In this document: piece after piece, positions 33,286-41,653 of the stretch
Position numbering within the stretch: the stretch's first letter is position 1
Layout of the letters: each line of letters opens with the position of its first letter
DNA from: Flavobacteriaceae bacterium UBA3339
GTDB lineage: Bacteria > Bacteroidota > Bacteroidia > Flavobacteriales > Flavobacteriaceae
Direction: 5' to 3'
Length of the DNA: 64,000 nucleotides
NCBI GenBank assembly: GCA_002360925.1
Contig: DERN01000002.1
Location: 142,511-206,510, forward strand
Made by a program: the position numbers and the translations under genes
The notes under the pieces: generated by a model
What the model was told of the DNA's origin: nothing
Databases searched by the model: none
The model's input: the letters and a program-made list of their open reading frames with translations, nothing else

Positions 33286-34107
33286 TTATTCGATCGAACT
33301 TTTTTCCGCTTGTCTTTCTGTTGTCGATTTATCTTCTGCAATGCCCGATTTCCAGTACGAATAAGCATACAATTCTTCTTTTGTCCATTGCTGTTCTTTT
33401 CGCAGATAATTTCTAATTTCTTTAACCGAAGAGAATTCTGCTGCAACATATGCAAAACGATCTTCATTAGGTAGATCAATCGTTTTAACAATATTTGCTA
33501 ATTCACTCGACTTTTGAGGCGTTTTATTGTGTAACCAAATAAATTCTATATCGGCTTTAGTTTCGATCTTTTGTTCGTCTTTTTCGTCATGAACTTCGAT
33601 AATACAAATACCTTTTGCTGTTGTGGGTAAATCTTCTAAAATAGCGCTTAAAACCGGAATTGCTGTTGCATCGCCAGCCAATAAATACCAATTTGTTTTA
33701 CGATAAAGTTCGCTCTTTCCATTTTTCATTAAAACACCTAATTTATCGTCTTTTTTTGCATGAATTGCCCAAGCCGAAGCTGGACCTTCTTCTCCATGAG
33801 CAACAAAATCAATCCAAATTTCATTCGTTTCCAAATCAATTCCTCGGTGCGTGTAAGTTCTAATTTTTGGTCTTAAATGTTCTTCAGGAAGTATCCATTC
33901 CATTTTTTCATAGTCAAAATCTGGAAAATGAATTTTATTAATTCCTTTTGGCGGAACCAAAACCTTATTATTTACGCCAATTGTTGTGTTAGCAAATAAC
34001 GGAATTTTTTCGCCTGTTAAATAAATTCGAATGTAATGCGGTGTTATGTATTCTTTTTTAGTTACAGTTAATTCGGCTTGTATAGTCTGTATTTTATCTG
34101 TGCTCAT
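33286..34107 (-). CDS. Siderophore-interacting protein (FAD-dependent ferric reductase, ViuB/YqjH type)
   Basis: A 273-residue protein with the N-terminal FAD-binding domain (RPKIRTYTHRGIDLETNEIWIDFVAHGEEGPASAWA contains the RTYT and GPAS blocks) and a C-terminal SIP domain (WYLLAGDATAIPVLSAIL ... YVAAEFSSVKEIRNYLR ... YAYSYWKSG). These enzymes reduce ferric siderophores in the cytosol to release iron. No siderophore receptor lies adjacent. The gene is first in a two-gene unit with a methyltransferase. Confidence 0.92.
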   Translation of the reverse strand: MSTDKIQTIQAELTVTKKEYITPHYIRIYLTGEKIPLFANTTIGVNNKVLVPPKGINKIHFPDFDYEKMEWILPEEHLRPKIRTYTHRGIDLETNEIWIDFVAHGEEGPASAWAIHAKKDDKLGVLMKNGKSELYRKTNWYLLAGDATAIPVLSAILEDLPTTAKGICIIEVHDEKDEQKIETKADIEFIWLHNKTPQKSSELANIVKTIDLPNEDRFAYVAAEFSSVKEIRNYLRKEQQWTKEELYAYSYWKSGIAEDKSTTERQAEKSSIE

Positions 34108-34306
34108 AATTTATTATTTAAAATCAGTCTAAATTAATGTAAATAAATTAAAGCTCAAAATAATTATAGTTAAACGATTGTTTCAAAGACGTAAAAGATT
34201 ATTTATCAGCTATTTTTTATAGATTCGTGTACATAATAAGTTGGCGAAAACTAAACAACTTTTTGATTTTATAAATAGAATTTAAATATCTACTAATTTG
34301 CGCGTT

Positions 34307-34912
34307 ATGAAAACCAAATGGACATCTTCTAAAATAATTTTGATTCTATTTTCGATTGCAATAATCGCGGTTTCTCTTTTTGTATTTCTTCTGTATTTTA
34401 CTTTAAAAACAAAATCGAGAGATATTAGTAACGAAAAACCTTTTGTAGAATGGATTGGAAAACCGCTTGTACTGAATGGTGAAACGTTTTTGGTAAAAGA
34501 AGATAAAGCGAATTACGATAATAGTAAATTTCCTTATTTGTTGAGCGATTCTACGAGTTATAATTATGATGATTTGGTAAGAAGAAATCGAATTAGAATA
34601 GATAAAAGCGAGCCTTGTGATGTTTGCGATATTACTTTTTTAGAAACTTTTCCTGTAGGAACTGTCGTTATTTTTCATAAAGCAGTTATGACGATTGGCG
34701 GTGTTTCGGGCTCGGCAAATCTTATTCTTTATGGAATTGTTAAACATAATAATCAAGAATATTCGGTGGGATATTATTGGGGAAGAGAAGATCATTCAAA
34801 AAGAGCCGATACTTCAGGTTTTGGCATGAAACGATATTACAAATTCAGCCAAGCGCCTTGGCAAACAAAACAAGACACAACGCGATACGTAATTAAAGAT
34901 GCGCAATGGTAA
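34307..34912 (+). CDS. Membrane-anchored protein of unknown function
   Basis: A 201-residue protein. One transmembrane helix at about residues 8-32 is followed by an extracytoplasmic domain. That domain contains a CDVC pair and the blocks TFPVGTVVIFHKAVMTIGG and VGYYWGREDHSKRADT, none of which I recognise. I chose the ATG at MKTKWTSS because the longer frame uses a TTG three codons earlier. It stands alone between divergent and convergent genes, so context does not suggest a function. Confidence 0.65.
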   Translation: MKTKWTSSKIILILFSIAIIAVSLFVFLLYFTLKTKSRDISNEKPFVEWIGKPLVLNGETFLVKEDKANYDNSKFPYLLSDSTSYNYDDLVRRNRIRIDKSEPCDVCDITFLETFPVGTVVIFHKAVMTIGGVSGSANLILYGIVKHNNQEYSVGYYWGREDHSKRADTSGFGMKRYYKFSQAPWQTKQDTTRYVIKDAQW

Positions 34913-34921
34913 GTGAAAACG

Positions 34922-35476
34922 TTATTTAACCTCTTTATTAACTTTATAGTTATTCCAATTTCCTTTACTTATTTCATAAACAAAATTCAATTTTGGTTGC
35001 TCTTTAAAATAAGAAACTTCTTGTTCAGCGACTTTTTCTGCTTTTAAACGTGAGATAGCTATTTGAGAACGAACATTTTCGGCACCAACGTGGAAGTGTA
35101 CTTTTGAAACAAATTGAAAAATGTAATCCAGCATTGTAGCTTTTACTTGTTGATTAATTCCTTTGCCCCAATAGTCAGTTCCGTAAAAAGTATAACCTAT
35201 AAGTATACTGTTTTCTTGATGGTTGTAATCGTAAAAACGAGTGCTGCCTATTACATTATTAGTACTTTTATCTACAATTTTAAAAGCGCCTTTACTTTGT
35301 AAAGCACCTTCGAAAAAGCTTTGAAAAACTTCTTTTTCCCAGCGATTTTTATTTGGATGTTGTTTCCATATTTCAGGATCACACGCTAAATTATACAATG
35401 CATCAAAATCATTTTCGTTTAAAGGATAAAGTATCACTTTTTCATTTTCTAATATGGTTTGTATACTGAAATTCAT
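34922..35476 (-). CDS. GNAT acetyltransferase (RimJ/RimL-like)
   Basis: A 184-residue protein of the Acetyltransf_3 type: VILYPLNENDFDALYNLACDPEIW at the start, IGSTRFYDYNHQ in the middle, and the acetyl-CoA loop IGYTFYGTDYWGKGINQQVK. HFHVGAENVRSQIAISRLKA completes the family pattern. It transfers acetyl groups to protein N-termini or small amines, but the target is unknown. A single gene convergent with the membrane protein gene to its left. Confidence 0.85.
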   Translation of the reverse strand: MNFSIQTILENEKVILYPLNENDFDALYNLACDPEIWKQHPNKNRWEKEVFQSFFEGALQSKGAFKIVDKSTNNVIGSTRFYDYNHQENSILIGYTFYGTDYWGKGINQQVKATMLDYIFQFVSKVHFHVGAENVRSQIAISRLKAEKVAEQEVSYFKEQPKLNFVYEISKGNWNNYKVNKEVK

Positions 35477-35576
35477 TTTAAGTTCATTTTTAATGTTGAA
35501 ATACTTTTTTTCTTAATGTAAAGATCGTTTATCAAATGTTATTAGCTGTTTTATTTATGCTAATTTATTATGAAAT

Positions 35577-35602
35577 AAAGGAGAAATTAAAATCTCTCCT
35601 TT
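35577..35602 (-). terminator. Probable terminator of the azoreductase gene
   Basis: AAAGGAGA, an AT-rich loop, TCTCCTTT, located about 40 bases downstream of the minus-strand azoreductase stop, followed on that strand by a T-rich stretch. Confidence 0.5.
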
Positions 35603-35642
35603 AAAAATTTATTTTGGAAATATTATGTTATTTATAGTTTTA

Positions 35643-36269
35643 TTAGAATATTTTCTCAATCTGATTCTTTACAATTTCTTTAGTTTTTTCAAATATTTCA
35701 CCACCAAACTCTTCATTATCTAATGATAGAATTGTAATATCAAAAACACCTAAAGTGTTGAAAATAAATTGTAAATAAGTTGTTTGGAAATTCATATGAG
35801 CGTGTTTTTCATTAATTCCATAACCACTATCGCCTCTTGCTGATAAAATATACATTTTTTTATTTTCTAATAGACCTACATAGTTGCTATCTGGTTTTCC
35901 GGATTTGAATTTCCAAGTTTCGTGGATTCTCATAATTTGATCTATATATGCCTTTAATGTTGAAGGAATACTCCAATTATACATGGGAACGCCCAAAATA
36001 ATTACATCCGAATCTTTTAATTCTTTTACAAGTTCATTACTAAGCGCAAGAGGATTTTGATTTTCAATAGTTCTATTTTCTGGTTTGGTAAATGACGCTG
36101 CAATCCATTCATTATCTATATGCGGAATAGGATTTATACCAATTTCTCTTAATTTTATAACATCATTTGGGTATTTTAGTTCCCATTTCTCTCTAAATAA
36201 ATTGGTTAAAAATCTGCTTTGTGAATTTTCAATTCTTGTACTTGAATTAATAATTAATATTTTTTTCAT
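35643..36269 (-). CDS. FMN-dependent NADH-azoreductase (AzoR-like)
   Basis: A 208-residue flavodoxin-fold protein with IINSSTRIENSQSRFLT at the phosphate loop and GVPMYNWSIPSTLKAYIDQI, the AzoR/quinone oxidoreductase signature. SARGDSGYG is the second FMN-contact region. It reduces quinones and azo compounds by two-electron transfer in the cytosol. I chose the internal ATG (MKKILIIN) because it matches the usual family start. A Crp/Fnr-type regulator gene lies just upstream on the same strand and may be co-transcribed or regulate it. Confidence 0.88.
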   Translation of the reverse strand: MKKILIINSSTRIENSQSRFLTNLFREKWELKYPNDVIKLREIGINPIPHIDNEWIAASFTKPENRTIENQNPLALSNELVKELKDSDVIILGVPMYNWSIPSTLKAYIDQIMRIHETWKFKSGKPDSNYVGLLENKKMYILSARGDSGYGINEKHAHMNFQTTYLQFIFNTLGVFDITILSLDNEEFGGEIFEKTKEIVKNQIEKIF

Positions 36270-36327
36270 AACTAAAATTTTATTGTACAAAATTGATAGT
36301 TAATAAAAAGGTGAATATTAAGATAGT

Positions 36328-36909
36328 TTAAGATTTAATAACTTTTTTCTTTAAAGCGCTTAAAAACTCTGGAGTAATTCCTAAAAATGAAGCAATTAAA
36401 TACTGTGGCATTCTTTCATTTAACTTAGAATATTTTTTTACGAAATCTAAATATCTCTGTTCCGAATTAGTAGAGTTATATGAAAGCAATCTTTTTTGGA
36501 TAGTTGATAAATAATTTTGTAAAATAATTCTGAAAAACTTTTCCATTTTAGGAATTTCATCTAACATTAGATCGAATGATATTTTACTAATTTGAAGTAC
36601 TTTTGAGTTTTCTAATGCTTCAATGTTAAAATAAGAGGCTGTTTGATTCGAGAAACTTTCTAAATCACTTGCCCACCAATCTTCTATTGCCAAAAAAATA
36701 ACTTCTTCTTTACCTGTTTCAGGATTTAATCTAAATGCTTTAAAACTGCCTTCTAGAATATAACTGTCATATTTACAAACATCACCATTTCTTAACAAAA
36801 ATTCATTTTTATGTATGGTCTTATGTTTCCAATATTTACTTATTTGGGATTCTTCATTTTCAGTTAATTCAATAATTTCTTTAATTTTTGATAATAGTTG
36901 AGTAGTCAT
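36328..36909 (-). CDS. Crp/Fnr-family transcriptional regulator
   Basis: A 193-residue protein with a cyclic-nucleotide-binding-like beta roll (HKNEFLLRNGDVCKYDSYILEGSFKAF and EEVIFLAIEDWW) and a C-terminal winged helix ending MPQYLIASFLGITPEFLSALKK. No FNR-type cysteine cluster is seen. This is the common Bacteroidota type of unknown ligand. It lies 58 bases upstream of the azoreductase gene on the same strand, which suggests functional linkage. Confidence 0.85.
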   Translation of the reverse strand: MTTQLLSKIKEIIELTENEESQISKYWKHKTIHKNEFLLRNGDVCKYDSYILEGSFKAFRLNPETGKEEVIFLAIEDWWASDLESFSNQTASYFNIEALENSKVLQISKISFDLMLDEIPKMEKFFRIILQNYLSTIQKRLLSYNSTNSEQRYLDFVKKYSKLNERMPQYLIASFLGITPEFLSALKKKVIKS

Positions 36910-37027
36910 AAAATTGAGTATAACATTAGTTTTTTACGAAACAAAAAACGAAAGTATTTCGTATAATCTAGCTTTACTAATATAATTAGTATTCTGGAAA
37001 TGAGTTTGTTTAAAAACAGAGAAAATT

Positions 37028-37762
37028 TTAACCTTTATTCTCATTCCAATAATAACTATCTGGATACATTCTTTGTCCAAAAATGGCAGTTCCAACACGA
37101 ACAATAGTTGCGCCTTCTTCAATTGCGGTTTCTAAATCGCCGCTCATTCCCATCGAAAGTTGGTTCATTTCAACATTCGGAATATTTTGTTTGATGATTT
37201 CTTGTTGAATCGATTTTAGAATTTGAAAACATTTTCGAACTTTTTCGGTTTCCGAACTAAAAAGTCCAATCGTCATTAAACCTTTTATTTTCAAACGATC
37301 GAATTGCGCAATTTGTCGAACCAATTCAATTGTATTTTCGGGCCGAATACCAAATTTACTTTCTTCATTCGATGTATTTACCTGAATTAAAACTTCGATT
37401 GTTTTATTTTCGAACGTTAATCTTTGTTGCAGTTTTTCGGCTAAATCTAATCGATCAACAGACTGAATACACGAAACATCGTATTTTAAAACGTCTTTTA
37501 TTTTATTAGTTTGCAAATGTCCGATGAAGTGATTTGTATGCGGAATATCTTTTAAATCGTCAAATTTTTCTTTTAATTCCTGAACTTTGTTTTCGGCAAT
37601 TAATGTTTGATTGGCTTGTAATGCCACTTTTATTTTTTCGGGAGAAACTGTTTTGGTTGCCAATAATAATTTAACTTCATCAGGATTTCGATTGCTTTTA
37701 AGACACGCTTTTTCAATTCGATCTAAAATAACATTCAGATTGTTTAAAATATTATCCTTCAT
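37028..37762 (-). CDS. YggS-family PLP-binding protein (PLP homeostasis)
   Basis: A 244-residue single-domain TIM-barrel protein. LLLATKTVSPEKI holds the PLP lysine. HFIGHLQTNKIK, LIQVNTSNEESKFG and SMGMSGDLETAIEEGATIVRVGTAIFG are the family blocks. It binds PLP without known catalysis and buffers B6 and amino-acid pools. A tRNA-Cys gene lies directly upstream on the same strand. The C-terminus is slightly extended. Confidence 0.95.
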   Translation of the reverse strand: MKDNILNNLNVILDRIEKACLKSNRNPDEVKLLLATKTVSPEKIKVALQANQTLIAENKVQELKEKFDDLKDIPHTNHFIGHLQTNKIKDVLKYDVSCIQSVDRLDLAEKLQQRLTFENKTIEVLIQVNTSNEESKFGIRPENTIELVRQIAQFDRLKIKGLMTIGLFSSETEKVRKCFQILKSIQQEIIKQNIPNVEMNQLSMGMSGDLETAIEEGATIVRVGTAIFGQRMYPDSYYWNENKG

Positions 37763-37783
37763 TTAGTTTTAGTTTTAAAATCG

Positions 37784-37854
37784 AGGTCGGAAATGGATTT
37801 GAACCACTGTAAAAGGTATTGCGTACCTTTGCCTAACCACTCGGCCATCCGACC
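37784..37854 (-). tRNA. tRNA-Cys (GCA), with C at position 33
   Basis: A 71-nt cloverleaf can be drawn on the minus strand. The acceptor GGTCGGA/TCCGACC pairs perfectly, the D-arm is GCC...GGC, the anticodon stem AAGGT/ACCTT pairs perfectly, and the loop ACGCAAT gives anticodon GCA. The T-arm is AGTGG-TTCAAAT-CCATT. The discriminator is U73, as expected for tRNA-Cys. CCA is not encoded. The odd point is C33 where nearly all tRNAs have U33; the loop-closing pair is A32-U38. Confidence 0.88.
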
Positions 37855-37931
37855 TTTTGAGAAAGAAATTGTTTAACTTAATCCGCTTTTTCTTTCGTTA
37901 AAAGATTAAATAAACAACTTCTTTTTCTACT

Positions 37932-38381
37932 TTATTTTTTCCACCAATGATAATAATTGTGCGCTCCGTCGTATTCAAAATCGCATCGAGGATATAATTG
38001 ATTCCCGATATCGTTTGTTTTTTCGGTTTCTAACATTAATCCGCAAGCGCCGGTTTCTTCGCACCATTTTTTGCTTCGGTCAATCAACGCAACTGATAAT
38101 CCTTTTCCTCTGTAATCGGGATGTACGAACAAGTCGCTTAGCAAAAATTGTTTTTGCAATTTGGTGTAATGAAACAATTTGTAAAGTTGCACGAAACCAA
38201 CCGCTTTGTTTTCCCAAAATACTAAAAATATATCAGATTCGCTATTTAAGAATCGTTCTTTCAAGAATTGTTTACCTTTTTCAACATCCGATTCTTGTCG
38301 GTAAAAAATGCGATAAAGATTGAATAATTCGGCTGTTTCGTTTAAGTCTTCTAAACTTGCTTTTTTAATTTTAAAATCCAT
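37932..38381 (-). CDS. GNAT acetyltransferase
   Basis: A 149-residue GNAT domain: KKASLEDLNETAELFNLYRIFY, VFWENKAVGFVQLYKLF, and the acetyl-CoA loop LSDLFVHPDYRGKGLSVALI, then GLMLETEKTNDIGNQLYPR. Substrate unknown. It is divergent from a MocR regulator gene 90 bases away, and operator-like repeats lie between them. The MocR protein could therefore control this gene as well as itself. Confidence 0.87.
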   Translation of the reverse strand: MDFKIKKASLEDLNETAELFNLYRIFYRQESDVEKGKQFLKERFLNSESDIFLVFWENKAVGFVQLYKLFHYTKLQKQFLLSDLFVHPDYRGKGLSVALIDRSKKWCEETGACGLMLETEKTNDIGNQLYPRCDFEYDGAHNYYHWWKK

Positions 38382-38409
38382 TGTTTTTCGTTGTTTTAAT
38401 TGAACAAGA

Positions 38410-38468
38410 CAAAAGTATTTTATAATTGGACTATATTTGTAATCCAGATTTTAGTTAAGAAGTAGTCC
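38410..38468. promoter_or_regulatory. Divergent promoters and probable MocR operator
   Basis: Two -7 boxes lie back to back: TACTTTTG on the minus strand (38410-38417, towards the GNAT gene) and TATATTTG on the plus strand (38432-38439, towards the MocR gene). Around the plus box are GGACTA (38428-38433), TAATCC (38440-38445) and TAGTCC (38463-38468). Half sites overlapping a promoter are a typical MocR/GntR arrangement. Confidence 0.55.
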
Positions 38469-38471
38469 AGT

Positions 38472-39920
38472 ATGTTTCCATTCGAGCGCATTATTCAAAT
38501 AGATAAAAACAGTAAAATTCCCATTTACAAACAAATTGCATTTTCTATAATTGATGCAATTAGAAACGGAATGTTAAAAGCGGGAACGCATCTTCCAGGA
38601 AGTCGTGAAATGTCGAAAATGGTTGGCGTTCATCGAAAAACGGTTATTGCAGCTTATGATGAATTAAATGCACAGGATTGGATTGTGATTGTTCCTCGAA
38701 AACATGTTTCGGTTTCGGATCGAATTCCGCTTTTAGAACCAAAAAAATGGAATATTCACGATTCTAAAACGTCTTATGAACATTCATTTGAACTGCCATT
38801 CATATCAATAAATAATCAAATCAACACAAACAAATCTTCGATTATTCCTGAAATTATCATAGACGACGGACATCCCGATGTACGATTATCGCCGATTGAT
38901 GAGCTTTTGAAAACGTATCGTTCATACACTTCAAAAAACTATTCCATCAAAAATGCACATATCGGAACAGATCAAGGAACTTTACGTTTGCGGGAAGAAT
39001 TGGCGAAGTTTTTAGCCGAAACCAGAGGATTGAATATTTTGCCTAAAAATTTACTGATTACGCATGGAGCACAAATGAGTATTTATCTTGCAGCGCGTTT
39101 GTTGTTAAAATCGAATTCTAAAATCATTGTCGGAAAACCCAATTATCCTGTTGCAAATAATACGTTTTTGGAAATAGGAGCTAAGCTTGTTGAGGTTACT
39201 GTTGACGAAAATGGACTAGATGTGGATGCAATTGAAGCGGTTTGTAAAAAGGAGAAAATTGCTGCGGTTTATGTAATTCCGCATCATCATTATCCTACAA
39301 CGGTTACGTTGAGTATTGAACGCCGAATGAAACTTTTACAGCTTTCGCAACATTATTCATTTGCGATAATTGAAGATGATTACGACTACGATTATCATTA
39401 TACATCGTCGCCTTATTTACCTTTGGCGAGTGGAAATCACAACGGAAATGTGATTTATATCGGTTCTTTTTCCAAGGTTTTAGATCCGTCTTTGCGAATG
39501 GGTTTTATGGTTGCACCCGAAAATTTTATTCAGCAATGTGTTGCTCTTAGAAAATTGATTGATGTTGGTGGCGATGGTTATATGCAAAATGCTTTGGCAA
39601 ATTTGATTAAAGATGGCGAACTGAAACGACATCTTAAAAAAGCGAAAAAAGTATATCATTTCCGCCGAGATTTTCTAGATAATTTATTGAAAGATAAACT
39701 TCAAGATTATATTGATTACACGCTTCCTTCAGGCGGAATGTCGGTTTGGATTCGTTTAAAACCAAAATACAAAGTATTGGAATTAACTAAAATTCCTCAA
39801 CTAAAAATCATTCGGATTAACGAAGAACAAAACGCTTTCCGATTTGGATTCGCTTCTATGAACGAACAAGAATTAGAAACCACCGTTTTGTTGATTGAAA
39901 AAGGATTGAAGAGTTTGTGA
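38472..39920 (+). CDS. MocR-type regulator: GntR DNA-binding domain fused to aminotransferase-like domain
   Basis: A 482-residue two-domain protein. Residues about 10-75 are a GntR winged helix (GTHLPGSREMSKMVGVHRKTVIAAYDEL). The rest is a fold-type I aminotransferase domain, with IIEDDYDYDYHY and the PLP lysine in YIGSFSKVLDPSLRMGF. MocR/PdxR proteins sense PLP or related amines and regulate vitamin B6 or amino-acid genes. No pdxST genes are adjacent. The divergent neighbour is a GNAT gene. Operator-like half sites precede the start codon. Confidence 0.93.
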   Translation: MFPFERIIQIDKNSKIPIYKQIAFSIIDAIRNGMLKAGTHLPGSREMSKMVGVHRKTVIAAYDELNAQDWIVIVPRKHVSVSDRIPLLEPKKWNIHDSKTSYEHSFELPFISINNQINTNKSSIIPEIIIDDGHPDVRLSPIDELLKTYRSYTSKNYSIKNAHIGTDQGTLRLREELAKFLAETRGLNILPKNLLITHGAQMSIYLAARLLLKSNSKIIVGKPNYPVANNTFLEIGAKLVEVTVDENGLDVDAIEAVCKKEKIAAVYVIPHHHYPTTVTLSIERRMKLLQLSQHYSFAIIEDDYDYDYHYTSSPYLPLASGNHNGNVIYIGSFSKVLDPSLRMGFMVAPENFIQQCVALRKLIDVGGDGYMQNALANLIKDGELKRHLKKAKKVYHFRRDFLDNLLKDKLQDYIDYTLPSGGMSVWIRLKPKYKVLELTKIPQLKIIRINEEQNAFRFGFASMNEQELETTVLLIEKGLKSL

Positions 39921-39973
39921 TTAGATTTGTAAGTAAAAAGGTTAAATTTCATTATAATTTTAGTATCAAAAAA

Positions 39974-40303
39974 ATGAAAGAAATTGATGAACGTTTTGTA
40001 GGGACTTGGAAAGGAACCGACGAAGGAAGATTAGAAGAGTTCGCTGTAAATCATTGGGTTATTTCGCGCACAATAAAAGGAGAATTCTTTGTGGAATTCA
40101 AAAGCGTTTATTTAGACGGAAGTGTAGAACATTTCTCTGAAAAAGGCATCTGGTACGTAAAAAACAATCGTTATTACGAACAACGAGATTCTGAAGAAAC
40201 AACAGATGGTTATCTTTTCAAAATCTTGTCCGATAAAGCAATTCATTTTCAGGATTTAGAAAGTGATTACTACTTTACAGATCATAAAATGCTGTTGAAT
40301 TAA
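39974..40303 (+). CDS. Small protein of unknown function
   Basis: A 109-residue cytosolic protein, MKEIDERFVGTWKGTDEG..., with a run of predicted beta strands (WVISRTIKGEFFVEFKSVYLDG, GIWYVKNNRYYEQ). The opening FVGTWKGTDEG resembles lipocalin-like or DUF1579-type small beta barrels, but I cannot assign a family firmly. The longer frame starts at GTG inside the stop region of the MocR gene and was rejected. It probably shares the MocR transcript. Confidence 0.55.
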   Translation: MKEIDERFVGTWKGTDEGRLEEFAVNHWVISRTIKGEFFVEFKSVYLDGSVEHFSEKGIWYVKNNRYYEQRDSEETTDGYLFKILSDKAIHFQDLESDYYFTDHKMLLN

Positions 40304-40316
40304 TTTTCAAAAAAAA

Positions 40317-41468
40317 CTAAGATTTCTTATGAATCAATCGAGTTAATTTGATCGATAAATCGGTCAGAATAACTTTTGCATTTCCGTTACGTTCAATATG
40401 ATAAATAGCGTCTTCTAGTTCTTTGAAAATATCTAAAATATTGTTTTCATTTACAAACGGAGCAAAATTTTCTAACTTAAAACCTTCCACTTTTGGATGT
40501 ATGTAAACCAATTCGGGCGCATTGTAATTCAATAAAAGTGCCTGACGAAATAACTCCATACAATGATTTAAAAACTGCTTTTGTTTTTCGCGTCCAATTG
40601 CTGATATTTCATCGCTCCATTTTACTAAATCCGAAACTACACGTGCATTTTTATTGGCTTTAAAAGCCGAACGAACCCACGAAACAAACCATTCGTCAAA
40701 CGGATATTCTTCGGTAACATTGTAACGCAATTTCAACGCTTTATTGTAATTTCCTTGCGCTTGTTTCGCAATGCTGTGCGCATCGACTTCATCACAATTT
40801 TCCATTTCAATTAAACCTTGAATCATGTCATTTTCGCTTAAACCATTGAAATGTAAAAGCTGGCAACGCGATAAAATGGTTTGCAGGATTGCTTTTTCGT
40901 CTTCGGCAATTAAGATAAAAACCGTTTTTTCGGTCGGTTCTTCTAAAAGTTTTAATAATTTATTGGCAGCTTCGGTATTCATTTTCTCCGCCATCCAAAT
41001 AATCATGATTTTATAACCGCCTTCGAACGATTTTAAAGACAATTTTTTTAAGATATTTCCCGCTTCGTGAACCGAAATATTTCCTTGTTTCTTCTGAATT
41101 TCTATAGCTTCGTACCAATCATTCAATGAAGCATACGGATTATTCTTAATAAATTCGAACCAAGTCGAAAGAAAATCATCACTCACAGGAGCCGATTTTA
41201 CTTCTTCGTTTGAAGCAACTGGAAAAACAAAATGCAAATCGGGATGCTGAAAATCTTTAAATTTAAGGTTGCAACTTTCTTTTCCGCCTTCATTATCATC
41301 TGCTTTATTTTGGCAAATAATATACTGCGCGTACGCAATCGCCATAGGCAAAGCGCCGGTGCCTTCGGGTGCAATAAATAATTGTGCGTGCGGAATTCGT
41401 CCGTTTCTGGCACTGTACATCAAATGGTTTTTGATGTGTTGCTGACCTATAATTTCAGAAAATCTCAT
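40317..41468 (-). CDS. holB: DNA polymerase III delta' subunit (clamp loader)
   Basis: A 383-residue AAA+ clamp-loader subunit. It starts IIGQQHIKNHLMYSARNGRIPHAQLFIAPEGTGA, a degenerate P-loop as in delta' subunits. KIMIIWMAEKMNTEAANKLLKLLEEP then matches the family's sensor/Walker B region, followed by LSRCQLLHF (the SRC motif). It loads the sliding clamp at the replication fork. Alone on the minus strand between plus-strand neighbours. Confidence 0.92.
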   Translation of the reverse strand: MRFSEIIGQQHIKNHLMYSARNGRIPHAQLFIAPEGTGALPMAIAYAQYIICQNKADDNEGGKESCNLKFKDFQHPDLHFVFPVASNEEVKSAPVSDDFLSTWFEFIKNNPYASLNDWYEAIEIQKKQGNISVHEAGNILKKLSLKSFEGGYKIMIIWMAEKMNTEAANKLLKLLEEPTEKTVFILIAEDEKAILQTILSRCQLLHFNGLSENDMIQGLIEMENCDEVDAHSIAKQAQGNYNKALKLRYNVTEEYPFDEWFVSWVRSAFKANKNARVVSDLVKWSDEISAIGREKQKQFLNHCMELFRQALLLNYNAPELVYIHPKVEGFKLENFAPFVNENNILDIFKELEDAIYHIERNGNAKVILTDLSIKLTRLIHKKS

Positions 41469-41653
41469 AATACAAAAATAGGTCTTTCTAAGCGTTTTCC
41501 TAAATAAATTTCAGATTGAAAATAATCATCTTAAAACATTTTTTTATAAATTTGTTCTTGTAAAAAAGGAAATGGTGTTCTTCCTTATCCAAACCGCTTT
41601 GTAAAGCTGATGACGCCTGATTAATTAAATTTTAATGATTTAATCGGGAAATT

